A stretch of 64,000 nucleotides of DNA from Tautonia marina (lineage in GTDB: Bacteria; Planctomycetota; Planctomycetia; Isosphaerales; Isosphaeraceae). A model generated the notes under the pieces. It saw only the letters and a list, made by a program, of their open reading frames with translations. It was not told the DNA's origin and did not search any database. Positions 42,747 through 53,221 of the stretch are shown piece after piece (the stretch's first letter is position 1; every line of letters starts with the position of its first letter). The stretch covers positions 62,001-126,000 of the forward strand of contig NZ_WEZF01000015.1 in NCBI RefSeq assembly GCF_009177065.1. The letters run 5' to 3'. The position numbers and the translations under genes are program-made.

Positions 42747-43595
42747 TCAGACTCGTTCGACTTGCCAGTATTCCAGGTCCACGGGGGTGGGCCGGTTGAA
42801 GATGATGAGCATCACCTTGACCAGGCCGCGGGCCTCGATGACCTCCTCGACCGTTCCCTCGAAGTTTTCGAAGGGGCCCTCCTTGATCTTCACGCGGTCG
42901 CCGCGTTCGAGGTCGATCTTGGGAATGGCCTTGGTTTCGCCGGGTTCCTCGGGCTTGAGGATCTTGTCGATCTCGGTCTGGCTCATCGGCGTCGGGGTGC
43001 CGTGGGCGCCGACGAAGTCGCCGACGCCGGGAGTCTCCCGGACCACGAACCAGGTTTTCTCGTTGAGCTCCATGTGGACCATGATGTAGCCCGGGTAGCT
43101 CTTGCGCTCGACGGTGCGTTTCTTGTTGTTGCGGATCTCGGTGACTTTTTCCTTCGGAACGACGATCTGACCGAAGTAGTGTCCGAGGTCCTGAATCTTG
43201 ACCCGGCGTTCGAGGGCATCACGGATCGTGTCTTCGCGGCCGCTCTGAACCTTCAGGACGTACCAGACCAGTTCGGGAGGCGGTTCGTCATCGTCGTCAC
43301 CACCCTCGTACGGTGCCTCGTCCTCCACGGCATGGCTTTCAACCACAGCGGAGGCAGGTTGTTCGTCGGGCTGGTCCGCTTCGGCTTCAGGAAAGACCTC
43401 GTCGGTGGCCTCGGAAGCGTCGGACGGTTCGGGAGTCTCACCGGTCGGGGTGCCGCCGTCGGGCGCGGACTCCTCGACTTCGAAGAGGTTCGATGGGCCG
43501 ACGACCGACCCGGACTCCGGATCGGTCGGCTCCGACGGCGGGCCTGACTCGGGCTCGAGAGGCGGCTCGTCGTATTCGTCGGGCGTCGTACTCAT
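42747..43595 (-). CDS. nusG: Transcription elongation/termination factor NusG with acidic N-terminal extension
   Basis: The 282-residue protein has a typical NusG core from about residue 108 to the end. The core has WYVLKVQSGREDTIRDAL, SYPGYIMVHMEL, VVRETPGVGDFVG, and a KOW domain with GDRVKIKEGPFENFEGTVEE. NusG links RNA polymerase with Rho or the ribosome. The first 107 residues are an acidic, Pro- and Glu-rich extension without predicted fold, absent from the E. coli protein (181 residues). The start at 43595 is an ATG; the KOW domain and gene order exclude a different identity. It follows secE by 94 bp. Confidence 0.96.
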   Translation of the reverse strand: MSTTPDEYDEPPLEPESGPPSEPTDPESGSVVGPSNLFEVEESAPDGGTPTGETPEPSDASEATDEVFPEAEADQPDEQPASAVVESHAVEDEAPYEGGDDDDEPPPELVWYVLKVQSGREDTIRDALERRVKIQDLGHYFGQIVVPKEKVTEIRNNKKRTVERKSYPGYIMVHMELNEKTWFVVRETPGVGDFVGAHGTPTPMSQTEIDKILKPEEPGETKAIPKIDLERGDRVKIKEGPFENFEGTVEEVIEARGLVKVMLIIFNRPTPVDLEYWQVERV

Positions 43596-43689
43596 CCGGC
43601 AGTCGGGGGTGGGAGTTCGGTTCGGAGCGAGTGGAGCAAGCCATCAGGGCAAGAGGTCGAGCGGCGCGTCGGCCTCTCGGGGGACAACG

Positions 43690-44211
43690 TCAACCGGCCG
43701 AGCCGATCGCCTGGCCGGTTCCGGCCGAGACATCGAGCACGCCGATCTGGTTGAGCAAAATCATCCAGACGTTGTCGATCGCGAACAGGTAGAAGGAGAT
43801 GACCAGCACCGTCACCAGGACGACGCCGGTGGCCCGCTTCAGATCGCTTCGGCTGATCCAGGAAACCTTGTTCATCTCCGCCTGGGTGGCGATGAGGAAG
43901 TCGGCGAACGGCGGGTAGTGGACCAACCGGAAGCTCAGCCAGGCAAACGCCGCGGCCAGGACGCCACAAATGCCGAACTGAACGTAGATCTCGGTGCCGT
44001 CGAGGGTCACAAATAGTCGCGTGACGCCAATGAGCAGGATGGCGGCCATGGCGATGCCGGTCCAGAGCCGGGCATGCCAGCCCTGCATCGGCTTGTAGAG
44101 CGCGGAACTCAACAGGGTGGCGACAAACTGGTTCTTGCCACTGCGACGGGCTGCCTTGTCCGCGGGCTTCGACGCGCGGGACTCGGTTGCATCATCCTTC
44201 ACCTTGCCCAT
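43690..44211 (-). CDS. secE: Preprotein translocase subunit SecE
   Basis: The 173-residue membrane protein has a basic N-terminal region and two hydrophobic helices around residues 50-68 and 78-95. The conserved SecE end follows, with QAEMNKVSWISRSDLKRATG and the final transmembrane helix VVLVTVLVISFYLFAI. It clamps SecY in the translocon. It is longer than the one-helix type of many bacteria. The position just before nusG is diagnostic. No rpmG gene lies between tRNA-Trp and secE. Confidence 0.95.
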   Translation of the reverse strand: MGKVKDDATESRASKPADKAARRSGKNQFVATLLSSALYKPMQGWHARLWTGIAMAAILLIGVTRLFVTLDGTEIYVQFGICGVLAAAFAWLSFRLVHYPPFADFLIATQAEMNKVSWISRSDLKRATGVVLVTVLVISFYLFAIDNVWMILLNQIGVLDVSAGTGQAIGSAG

Positions 44212-44425
44212 TCGCCCGACCCTCCCAAGGACGCCATCACGCCGCTCATGAATTGACTGCAGTCAGACCGATTCTGTGGTGTTCGCAACGGTGTACTTCT
44301 CCTCCGGCATGGTGACGGGCCTGTGACCCAATCCGGCCACCGACTCATCAACTCGCCCCATGAACCCCATCGGATGAGACTCCGAGAAGGTCCGGGCCTG
44401 TCCGGAGGAAAAGAACGATACGAAG

Positions 44426-44498
44426 CACGAGCGGAGGGAATCGAACCCCCAACCCCCGGTTTTGGAGACCGGTGCTCTACCAGTTGAGCTACGCTCGT
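44426..44498 (-). tRNA. tRNA-Trp (CCA)
   Basis: The 73-nt cloverleaf on the minus strand has a perfect 7-bp acceptor stem (ACGAGCG/CGCTCGT), a D arm GCTC/GAGC, an anticodon arm CCGGT/ACCGG with loop CTCCAAA (anticodon CCA), and TTCGATT in the T loop. The terminal CCA is not encoded. It lies between tuf and secE. Confidence 0.97.
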
Positions 44499-44581
44499 AC
44501 GAAACGCCGGGGCGAGGGGTCAGATCGTCCCGGGGAGGTCCTGGTCCAGCGGGGCAAACCCACTGTCCCTGATCCATCGGA

Positions 44582-44631
44582 CATCCCGGCCGACGCGGAT
44601 CGCCTGGAAGGGCGAGGCGTCGGCCGGGATG
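44582..44631 (-). terminator. Terminator of tuf
   Basis: A perfect 15-bp stem, CATCCCGGCCGACGC (44582-44596) with GCGTCGGCCGGGATG (44617-44631), carries an additional CGCC/GGCG helix in the loop. It lies 52 bp after the tuf stop and before tRNA-Trp. There is no strong T-tract. Confidence 0.6.
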
Positions 44632-44683
44632 ATGGAGTTCGTCAAGGGATCGCGGAACCCGAAGGTTCTGCGTTCGAAGGGCG

Positions 44684-45895
<1,212 letters not shown>

Positions 45896-46096
45896 CGGTG
45901 CTTCCCGTCGTCTCCTGGTTCTGGAAAGCGAGGTGGGGGGTATCAGCCCGTCGCCCCGCGAGGTCCGGCGGTGGTCGGCCGCGTCCCGAACCGGGGTCGG
46001 GTTCCGCCGGGCGTCGGACGGCGCGGTCCTAAAAGGATCGATTCGCCGACCAAACGGACGGGAACCGATCCGGGTCATCACGCTTCGTACAGGGAA

Positions 46097-46169
<73 letters not shown>

Positions 46170-46398
46170 AAGAAGGTGTCTTGACGGGAGTCCTCTCGCG
46201 TCAAGGCGTTCGGAGTGAGTGTCTCGTGAGCAAACCTCGTCTTCGATCGGTTCGATCGTGGTTCGGGGTCAAGGACCAAGGGGGAAGTCTTCGCCACCGT
46301 TCTCGCAGAATCAATGGTCGATTCGAAGGGGTGGGTCAGCGTCTCGGGGGCTGATTCCACTCGGGCTGAGGCTCTGGCGGTGGCTGGCAAATTGGGAG

Positions 46399-46469
46399 AG
46401 CGGGTGATGGGAATCGAACCCACACCGCCTGCTTGGAAGGCAGGGGCTCTACCATTGAGCTACACCCGC
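46399..46469 (-). tRNA. tRNA-Gly (TCC)
   Basis: The 71-nt cloverleaf has acceptor GCGGGTG/CACCCGC and anticodon arm CCTGC/GCAGG with loop CTTCCAA (anticodon TCC). It has a short D loop (AATGGTA) and T arm GGGTTCGATTCCC. No CCA is encoded. Confidence 0.97.
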
Positions 46470-46627
46470 ATTGGTGCCAGGAGGCGCTGGAGCGTCAGCA
46501 AATCGAATCGAGCAGGCAACTGCGGTGGTGGGGCGAATCCTCCTTCGATCAATCCTGTTCGGCAATTCGTCCGAGGGTTGAAACTCTGGCCACGCAGGCG
46601 GGCTTGATTGAGCCTCAAACGTCGGAG

Positions 46628-46709
46628 TGGGTGGTGCAGGATTCGAACCTGCGAAGGCTGTGCCACCAGATTTACAGTCTGGCCCCTTTGACCGCTAGGG
46701 TAACCACCC
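46628..46709 (-). tRNA. tRNA-Tyr (GTA)
   Basis: The 82-nt class II tRNA has acceptor GGGTGGT/ACCACCC and anticodon arm CCAGA/TCTGG with loop CTGTAAA (anticodon GTA). It has a long variable arm (about GGCACAGCC) and T arm CAGGTTCGAATCCTG. No CCA is encoded. Confidence 0.97.
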
Positions 46710-46792
46710 GTGTCTTCCTGTCACCCTCTGCACACGGTGCGAGTGTTCCAGGGTTTCAACCGTCACCGAATCGCCGCGACGTGATCCGACAG

Positions 46793-46865
46793 AGCTGGCG
46801 GTGAGACTCGAACTCACAACCTACGGTTTACAAGACCGTTGCTCTGCCAGTTGAGCTACGCCAGC
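46793..46865 (-). tRNA. tRNA-Thr (TGT)
   Basis: The 73-nt cloverleaf has acceptor GCTGGCG/CGCCAGC and anticodon arm ACGGT/ACCGT with loop CTTGTAA (anticodon TGT). The T arm is GTGAGTTCGAGTCTCAC. It is the first gene of the four-tRNA-tuf unit. No CCA is encoded. Confidence 0.97.
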
Positions 46866-46891
46866 GAAATTCCGGGCAGCGGAAAAGTCAG

Positions 46892-46920
46892 AATTTACCG
46901 TGACTTCAGGTCGATTGCAA
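46892..46920 (-). promoter_or_regulatory. Promoter of the tRNA-tuf operon
   Basis: On the minus strand, TTGCAA (46915-46920) and TAAATT (46892-46897) are spaced by 17 bp, about 27 bp upstream of tRNA-Thr(TGT). The rest of the 336-bp gap up to the sigma factor gene holds only that gene's terminator. Confidence 0.7.
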
Positions 46921-47137
46921 GCGGTTTTCTCCGTCAAATCGTTGGAATCGTTCGGCGGAGCGGCGAAACGCCCTTGGAATCACGATGAACGTCATGGTAA
47001 CGCGCTCGAGCCGGGGGGGGCAAGGGGACCGCACGTTCTTTTGCGGTCGAGCCTGGGTGAGGGGTCAGACACGGGACCTCACCCGGGAGTTCGGAGTCTT
47101 CGGAGTCGCTTTTCTGGCTACCTTTCCCCAACGAACA

Positions 47138-47167
47138 CCGCCGGAAACGAGCGAGCGTTTCCGGCGG
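47138..47167 (-). terminator. Terminator of the sigma factor gene
   Basis: CCGCCGGAAACG (47138-47149) and CGTTTCCGGCGG (47156-47167) form a perfect 12-bp stem with a 6-base loop. It lies 35 bp after the sigma factor stop and is followed by TTCGTTGGGG on the transcript strand. Confidence 0.75.
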
Positions 47168-47201
47168 GTGGAGGGGGCCAGTTGGACGCGAGGGGGATGG
47201 G

Positions 47202-48875
47202 TCAGAACATGGGCAGTTCCATGCGCTCCTCGACGGCGATCCGGCGGAGCTTTTCCTGGGCCCTCGACTCGATCTGGCGGACGCGCTCCTTGGTGATCCC
47301 CAGCTCCTTGCCGAGCTGTTCGAGGGTCATCTCACGGGAGCCGTCGAGGCCGTAGCGGGAGATCATGATCCGCCGTTCGCGGTCGTCGAGGCGGCCGAGC
47401 ATCCCCTGGACGGCCTCGACGTTGCGGCGGTGGGCGACCTCATACTCGTGCTCGTCGATCCGGCCGTCGGCGGCCGATTCGAACATCTCCTCGTGGCCGG
47501 TGACGAAGCGGTCGCGGCGGTAGTTCTCCTCGGGAATCGTGCGGGCGAAGTTCTTCATGATCGCCCAGCTCGCGTAGGTGGAGAACTTGTTGCCGCGGGC
47601 GTAGTCGAACTTCTCGACGGCGCGGATCAGGGACATGTTGCCGTCGGAGACTAGCTCGAAGAAGTTGTTGCTGGGGCCGACGTGCCGCTTGGCGATCGAG
47701 ACGACCAGGCGGAGGTTGGCCCGGATGATCTGGTTCTTGACGGCCAGGGCCTCGTCTTGCAGGCGGTCGATCTCGTCAAGCTCGGCGGTCTTGGCCTTGT
47801 GCGGGTCGAGCTTCTCGCGGCGCAGGTACGCCTTGTACTTCAGGAAGTTCATCTTCCGGAAGAGGTGGGCTTCCTGTTCGCGAGAGAGCAAGGGAACCTC
47901 GTAGAGGCTGGCCAGGTATGGTGGCAAGCCCTTGGGGGCCTTGACCTTGCGAGGGGCCTTGCCGTCGGCCGGCACGGGCATCTCGGCGAGGATCTCGGCG
48001 GCGGCCTTCGGGTCGTCGAAGCTCTCGTTGTGCATGTACTCGAGCTTCGTTTCGAGCAGGCGTTCGGCACGCAGCTCGTTGAGGACCCGATAGATGCTCG
48101 ACCGGGTCCGGCCGTATTGCTTGGCCAGGACCTCGACGGAGGTTCCGGTGCGGAACTTCCGGTAGATCTGGGCCCGGGCTTCGGGATCGAGCGGGCCGGT
48201 CGAGCCGGGGAAGATCGCTCGGTCCGGATGCTCCCGATCGTAGGTCTTCAACGTCATGCGAATGGTCTCAGGAGAGCGGGACATCTTACGGGCAATCCTC
48301 CGGGCGATCTCGGCAAGGCTGGCCTGCCGGACCGCAGCCATGCGGCGGGCGCGTCGAATGATCTCGTCGCGCTCCGCGTCGGACAACTGGCTAAAACGAG
48401 TCCCGCGATCGACCTGTTCGCGGTGCTCCGACACGAATCGATCCAAGCTGGATTCCAGGAAACCGACTTTGATTCGACCGTCGACCCGGAAGTGCCGGGC
48501 CACGAGACCCTGGCGTCGCCAGCGATTGACGGTCCGGGTCGAAACCTGATAGCGCCGGCTTACGTCTTCGACCGTCAAGACCGGCTCAGTGGCCTCGTCG
48601 ACCGGCTGGCCGACGGTGCGCGACAGGTCTTCGACGTATAGCCGAAGATCATGTCGGACATCACGACCGCTGATCGTCAGCAACGAGGAAGAATCGGCCC
48701 GGTAGCCGGTGATTCGGTAGCAGAGAAATTCGAAGGGATAGACTTTGCCGCCTTCGATTTCGGCCAGAAGTCGCTCGGCGCGGTCCAGTTGTTCCAGCCG
48801 ACGCTCTCGGGTGGCCGAGCGCGTTTGCTGTTCCATCAACTGTCGCAGTGCTGGGTGGCGATAGGACTGGCTCAT
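47202..48875 (-). CDS. Sigma-70 family factor with N-terminal helix-turn-helix modules
   Basis: The 557-residue protein ends in sigma-70 regions. Region 1.2-like sequence (LPPYLASLYEVPLLSREQE) lies near 317-335. Region 2 lies at about 378-448, with NLRLVVSIAKRHVG, SDGNMSLIRAVEKFDYARG and KFSTYASWAI. Region 4 is at about 493-548, with MTLEQLGKELGITKERVRQI. Region 3 is short or degenerate. The first 300 residues hold three probable DNA-binding units: a MerR/excisionase-like VEDVSRRYQVSTRTVNRWRR (103-122), a second one near 165-212, and VEVLAKQYGRTRSSIYRVL (248-266). Region 4 predicts recognition of TTGACA-like elements. Whether this is the housekeeping factor or an alternative one cannot be decided here. 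The gene is convergent in position with the tRNA-tuf unit but transcribed separately. Confidence 0.9.
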   Translation of the reverse strand: MSQSYRHPALRQLMEQQTRSATRERRLEQLDRAERLLAEIEGGKVYPFEFLCYRITGYRADSSSLLTISGRDVRHDLRLYVEDLSRTVGQPVDEATEPVLTVEDVSRRYQVSTRTVNRWRRQGLVARHFRVDGRIKVGFLESSLDRFVSEHREQVDRGTRFSQLSDAERDEIIRRARRMAAVRQASLAEIARRIARKMSRSPETIRMTLKTYDREHPDRAIFPGSTGPLDPEARAQIYRKFRTGTSVEVLAKQYGRTRSSIYRVLNELRAERLLETKLEYMHNESFDDPKAAAEILAEMPVPADGKAPRKVKAPKGLPPYLASLYEVPLLSREQEAHLFRKMNFLKYKAYLRREKLDPHKAKTAELDEIDRLQDEALAVKNQIIRANLRLVVSIAKRHVGPSNNFFELVSDGNMSLIRAVEKFDYARGNKFSTYASWAIMKNFARTIPEENYRRDRFVTGHEEMFESAADGRIDEHEYEVAHRRNVEAVQGMLGRLDDRERRIMISRYGLDGSREMTLEQLGKELGITKERVRQIESRAQEKLRRIAVEERMELPMF

Positions 48876-49608
48876 CCCTGCTTCGCTCCCGGGCTCAAAA
48901 GCGATCCCGGCTGAGGACTGATCTCACCTTGATGCAGACGACTGTAATAGCTCGGACGCTTTCGGCCGTGACGAAGGTTCCGTCTGTTCATCTTTTCGTC
49001 GAAACCCGTCATTGAGTTCGGCCCTTCAACTCGGATTCTTCCCAAAGAACCCTACGTTCTGTCTCTCTCAAGAGAGCGTTGGGAGGAGCGAAGTTCGCCC
49101 GAGAACCTTCGTGTCAAGGCTGAATTCACCACAACCAACGCCCCGCAAACGATGTACCCCTCGCGGAGAGGGAACGGTTGTTGTTGAGGGTGTATGGCTT
49201 AAGTTCTGATTTTTCATGGGTTTGTGTCGTTGGTTTTGCTCGTGTCGAGTGCTGCGCGGGCAACTTCGCGGAGCAGCAGGACACAAAGGGGATGTCGATT
49301 TGACATCTTCCGCCGCGCGTTTCTCAGACGCATCATGCTTCGAGGACTAGAAGCGCCCGGCACATACCTATTCGTGGCTCATGCGGGTTTGCGGCAAAAA
49401 TCCGGAAAATTTTCGGGAAACGACGGTCGCACGGTCGAAATTCGAAGACAGGAGGGAACGTCGATCAGTTTCGGCGCGACGGGTGCACCGTTTTCGGACA
49501 GTTTCTGGTGGGATGGGTATTCGGGGGACGGAATTCCCTCCATCGGTTCTGGAGCGGGGGCTTCGAGTCCCGACCGGCACCTTTGGAAGCGGGAGGAGTG
49601 TGATCGGG
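48876..49608. other. Divergent intergenic region
   Basis: These 733 bases separate the sigma factor gene from a rightward secreted-protein gene. No supported coding sequence was found. Palindromes include GATGTC-GATTT-GACATC (49291-49307) and CCGGAAAATTTTCGGG (49402-49417). GGGAGGAG just before 49609 is a good ribosome site. Confidence 0.5.
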
Positions 49609-50985
49609 ATGCGAAGCAGGCTCCGACTCGGTGGGATCTCGGTGGTCGTTCTGGCGCTGGTGACGTTCTGGCCCGTTGCGGTTCAGGCGGCCGAGGATCA
49701 GCCGGGGCCGGTCGCGCTGGTCGAGCGCCTGAACCCGGGGGATCGGCTCCGCGTGCGGGCCTCGCTGGAAGCTGAGGGACGCTACTTGCCCGGAGAGGCA
49801 ACCGAGGACACCCCCGTTGCCCCGATCGAGCTGACGGTTTCGACCCGGATCGAGTCCGTCGATCAGGTGCTTGCGGTCGATACCGAGGGACAGCCGACGC
49901 GCCTTTGGCGGCAGGCCGAGCAGGCAAGCGTGGCCATTGGTGGGCCGGAGCCGATCCGACCGCAAACGATCACTTTGCGGCCCGAGGTTTCCTCGTTGAT
50001 CGTCGAGCGACCGACCGAACCGGACGGCCGGGTGGTCGTCGCCAGTCCACAGGGACCGTTGACGCGGGCCGAGCTGGATCTGGTGCAGATGCCGGCCGAT
50101 CCGATCGACGTGCTCGCCCTGCTGCCCGAAGATGGGGCCGAGGTGGCTCCCGGGGCTCGCTGGGCCGTGCCCGACGGGGTCGCTCGGTCGATCAGTGGCT
50201 ACGATGCCCTGGCGTCGAACACGGTCGAGGCGACGCTCCGATCGGTGGATGAGGAGTCGGCCGAGGTCGATCTGGCCGGATCGATTGCCGGGGCAGTCCT
50301 GGGAGGAGAGGGAGAGATGACGATCACCGGCTCGCTGCGCTTCGATCGCCGGGCCGGTCGGATTGCCCTGGTGACGATCGAACGGGACGAACGCCGCAAG
50401 CCGGGGCCGGTCGAGGCGGGCCTGGAGTTCCGCAGCACGATTCGGATCGAGCGGAGCAAGGCGGCCGATGAGGCGAGCGAAACCCCCGCGCCGAAGGTCC
50501 CCGATCGGCTGCCCGACGACTGGCTTTTGCTCACGTACTCGGCCCCCGATGGGCGTTATACGCTTCAGCACGACCGAGCCTGGCATGTGTTCTCGGAGGA
50601 CGAGCAGCAGGTCGTCTTGCGGCGGGTCGAGGCGGGCACGGTGGTCGTGCAGGCGAATCTTGTGGCCGGGCCGACCGTCGAGCCGGGAGCGCAACCCAAG
50701 GCCGAGCGGTTTCGGGACGACGTGAAGAAGGCGCTCGGCGATCGGTTCGACCGGATGATCGACGCGGGAGCCGTGGCCGCTCCCGAAGGAGAGTTTCGCT
50801 ATCGGCTGGCGCTGGCCGGTCGGCAGGGAGAGGAGCCGATCGTCTGGTATTATTACCTGGTGTCCGACTCAAAGGGTCGTCAGGTCGTGGCAATCTTCAC
50901 GCTTCGGGCCTCGCAGGTCGAGCGATTCGGCCGACGCGATCAACGGATGATCGGCTCGTTGCGCTGGTTGCCGGAGGTTCGTTGA
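49609..50985 (+). CDS. Secreted protein of unknown function
   Basis: The 458-residue product has a signal peptide (MRSRLRLGGISVVVLALV, ending VQAAED). The beta-rich middle includes LTVSTRIESVDQVLAVDTEG and a MTITGSLRFDRRAGRI segment. A C-terminal domain from about residue 310 reads DWLLLTYSAPDGRYTLQHDRAW, with YYLVSDSKGRQVVAIFTLRA later. This last domain resembles the one in the next gene and recalls a PsbP/Mog1-like fold, which is tentative. No catalytic motif was found. The ATG at 49609 has GGGAGGAG about 10 bases upstream. Confidence 0.75.
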   Translation: MRSRLRLGGISVVVLALVTFWPVAVQAAEDQPGPVALVERLNPGDRLRVRASLEAEGRYLPGEATEDTPVAPIELTVSTRIESVDQVLAVDTEGQPTRLWRQAEQASVAIGGPEPIRPQTITLRPEVSSLIVERPTEPDGRVVVASPQGPLTRAELDLVQMPADPIDVLALLPEDGAEVAPGARWAVPDGVARSISGYDALASNTVEATLRSVDEESAEVDLAGSIAGAVLGGEGEMTITGSLRFDRRAGRIALVTIERDERRKPGPVEAGLEFRSTIRIERSKAADEASETPAPKVPDRLPDDWLLLTYSAPDGRYTLQHDRAWHVFSEDEQQVVLRRVEAGTVVVQANLVAGPTVEPGAQPKAERFRDDVKKALGDRFDRMIDAGAVAAPEGEFRYRLALAGRQGEEPIVWYYYLVSDSKGRQVVAIFTLRASQVERFGRRDQRMIGSLRWLPEVR

Positions 50986-51278
50986 TGAAGGGGCCGAGCG
51001 GTGGAGCCTTGTCGGGACCGATCGGTCGAATCCGCCATTGGTTTCCGATCTGCAGATGGCCTCTGCTCAATTTTGATCATAAATGGTTGGCACGCGTGTT
51101 TCACGAATCTGGCCCTTGGTCGGTAAGATGGTGTTCGTCGGGGGATTGAAAAGGCGGATTGGATGGCGAGGGGCGTTGGCTCATCGCCCGCCTTGATCCA
51201 GCCTTTTGCGTCGATCCCGGATCGTCGGGGGTCGCCAGATCGGGAACCGGCTCGGACCCGGACCGGAGGAGAGCGGAC

Positions 51279-53159
51279 ATGAGGAGCAGGACGACCATGC
51301 CGGCGCGAGGCCGACGAACCGGACAACTGTTTGGGATCCTGGGCCTGGCCCTGGCCTTCGGGCTGTCGCCGGCGATGGCGATGGCCTGGCAAGAAGGAGC
51401 GTCGCGCCCGGCGCCTCCGATCGGGGCGACACGACCCGCTCCGGGCCTCGACAGCGGTCAACCGGCGTCTTCTCCGCCCGGCTTTGAGACTCGCCCGGCT
51501 CCCGGAGTGGGCGAACCTGGCCGAGACACCGGACGGCGCTATCGGTTCATCGAAGCCTACGCCCCGCCCGATGCCAACGACAGCGGGATCGGCCCCTATC
51601 AGGTCGCCTTCGTCGAGAACCTCGATCGGTCGTTCGAGCAGCCGGGGCAGGCTCCCGAACGCACGCAACTGGTTTCTCGGGTCATTGTGGTCGAACGGCC
51701 GGCGCAGGTCGGAGGCATTGAAAATCGCACCGTCTCGGCCCTGGTTCGCTCGTACCAGACGGTGCAGTTGACGCGAGACGGCGTGCCCGACACGTCAACC
51801 ACGGGGCCGGTGGGGCTGGCCGGTCAGACCTTCTGGCTCCAGGATGAGGGCCGGCCGGTGCCGACGATCCTGACCTTGCCGGGCTCGTCGCGGTTGAATC
51901 AGGAGCAGTTTGGCTTCGCGGCCTACCAGCAGATCGACATGCCGAAGCTGGCGGGCCTGCTCTCGACCCTTCACCAGGGGGTCGGGGATCGCTGGAACGT
52001 TCCCCGAGATGCCGCCGAGGCCCTGCTGGGCGACACCATCATCGACGGCTCGCTGGAGGCGACGTTTGAGGAGCTGATCCCCCCGACCGCAACCGACCAG
52101 AACACTCGGGCCGTGATCCGGGTCAGTGGCCGGGTGCAACTGGTCAGCGCCATGACCGCCGTGAATGCCCAGCTCGAATTTGCCTTCATCGACCCGGAAA
52201 CCACCCTGGATGCACCGCAAGGGGGCCAGCAGCTCAATACGCTCGAACCTCGGATGCTGGATGTTCAAGGGTCGATCAATCGGCTCTTGCTCGCGCAACG
52301 GGACGTGGTCGAATTCCCGGACGAGACCGGACGCATCGGCATGCGGGCGACCCAGCTTCGCGAGCTGAACCTGGAACGTCGGCGCACCGTGCCGGCCGAG
52401 CTGATCCCCCCGCTTCCGAACCCGGCTCCCGAACCGACCCGGCAGAATTCCTGGGTCGTCTTCCGAGACCCCGAGAACCGATTCCAGTTCGAGCATCCGC
52501 AGGATTACCGTCCTGCCCCGGCCGACCAGGAAGCGGGCGAGGACGTTGTCTTGCAGCGCGTGCGGATTGACGGGGTGCCGGATCACATGACGTTCGTGTT
52601 TCACCCCCGAGGCGAGGTGCCCCCCGAGCTTCGCCCCGATCCGTTCGTGCAACGGATGATCGAGGGCTGGCGATCGGTTCCCCCGCCCGGTGTGACCGTC
52701 GGCCAGGGGTCCGAGGGCTGGCTGCCCGAACCGGAGTGGGGAGGCAAACGGGTTTACCGGCTGGAACTGCCGCTGACCTATGTGCCTGAAGCCTTTGCCG
52801 TGCAGGACGCCGGCCGAGCCTACTCCTCGGCCTATCTGGTGCAATTGCCCAACGGTGCGGCCCTGGAACTGATGAGCCTGACCGAAGGGGTTCCCGCCGA
52901 GTTCCGCGAACAGGTTGAGGAGGTCCTCCGGTCGTTCCAGGTCGATCCCCCTGCCCCACGGGCGTCCGCTCCGGCTCCAAGACCGAGCCCAACCCCAATT
53001 CCGGCCCCGGCCCCGGCTCCAGCTTCGGCTCCCGAAACGGAGGTGCCCCCGGTTGAGTCGGAGCCCGACGTCCCCGCAGTCGAGCCCAGTGAGACGCCGT
53101 CGCCGGCTCCGGCCCCCGAGTCTGATGCCTCGCGCCCGCCTCCGCCGCCGATCGATTGA
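51279..53159 (+). CDS. Secreted protein related to the preceding one, with Pro-rich tail
   Basis: The 626-residue protein has a signal peptide (hydrophobic QLFGILGLALAFGLSPAMAM). A long beta-rich central part follows, then a domain SWVVFRDPENRFQFEHPQDY ... LELMSLTEGVPAEF that parallels the C-terminus of the protein encoded upstream. A tail of about 60 residues consists of Pro/Ala repeats, suggesting a wall-spanning or disordered linker. GGAGGAG precedes the ATG at 51279. The two genes are separated by 293 bp, so they may have separate promoters. Function is unknown. Confidence 0.75.
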   Translation: MRSRTTMPARGRRTGQLFGILGLALAFGLSPAMAMAWQEGASRPAPPIGATRPAPGLDSGQPASSPPGFETRPAPGVGEPGRDTGRRYRFIEAYAPPDANDSGIGPYQVAFVENLDRSFEQPGQAPERTQLVSRVIVVERPAQVGGIENRTVSALVRSYQTVQLTRDGVPDTSTTGPVGLAGQTFWLQDEGRPVPTILTLPGSSRLNQEQFGFAAYQQIDMPKLAGLLSTLHQGVGDRWNVPRDAAEALLGDTIIDGSLEATFEELIPPTATDQNTRAVIRVSGRVQLVSAMTAVNAQLEFAFIDPETTLDAPQGGQQLNTLEPRMLDVQGSINRLLLAQRDVVEFPDETGRIGMRATQLRELNLERRRTVPAELIPPLPNPAPEPTRQNSWVVFRDPENRFQFEHPQDYRPAPADQEAGEDVVLQRVRIDGVPDHMTFVFHPRGEVPPELRPDPFVQRMIEGWRSVPPPGVTVGQGSEGWLPEPEWGGKRVYRLELPLTYVPEAFAVQDAGRAYSSAYLVQLPNGAALELMSLTEGVPAEFREQVEEVLRSFQVDPPAPRASAPAPRPSPTPIPAPAPAPASAPETEVPPVESEPDVPAVEPSETPSPAPAPESDASRPPPPPID

Positions 53160-53221
53160 TCCGATCGGGCCGACGAAACGCCATGCAATCACCAATCGTG
53201 GGCCTGAAGCCGGACCGGAGT

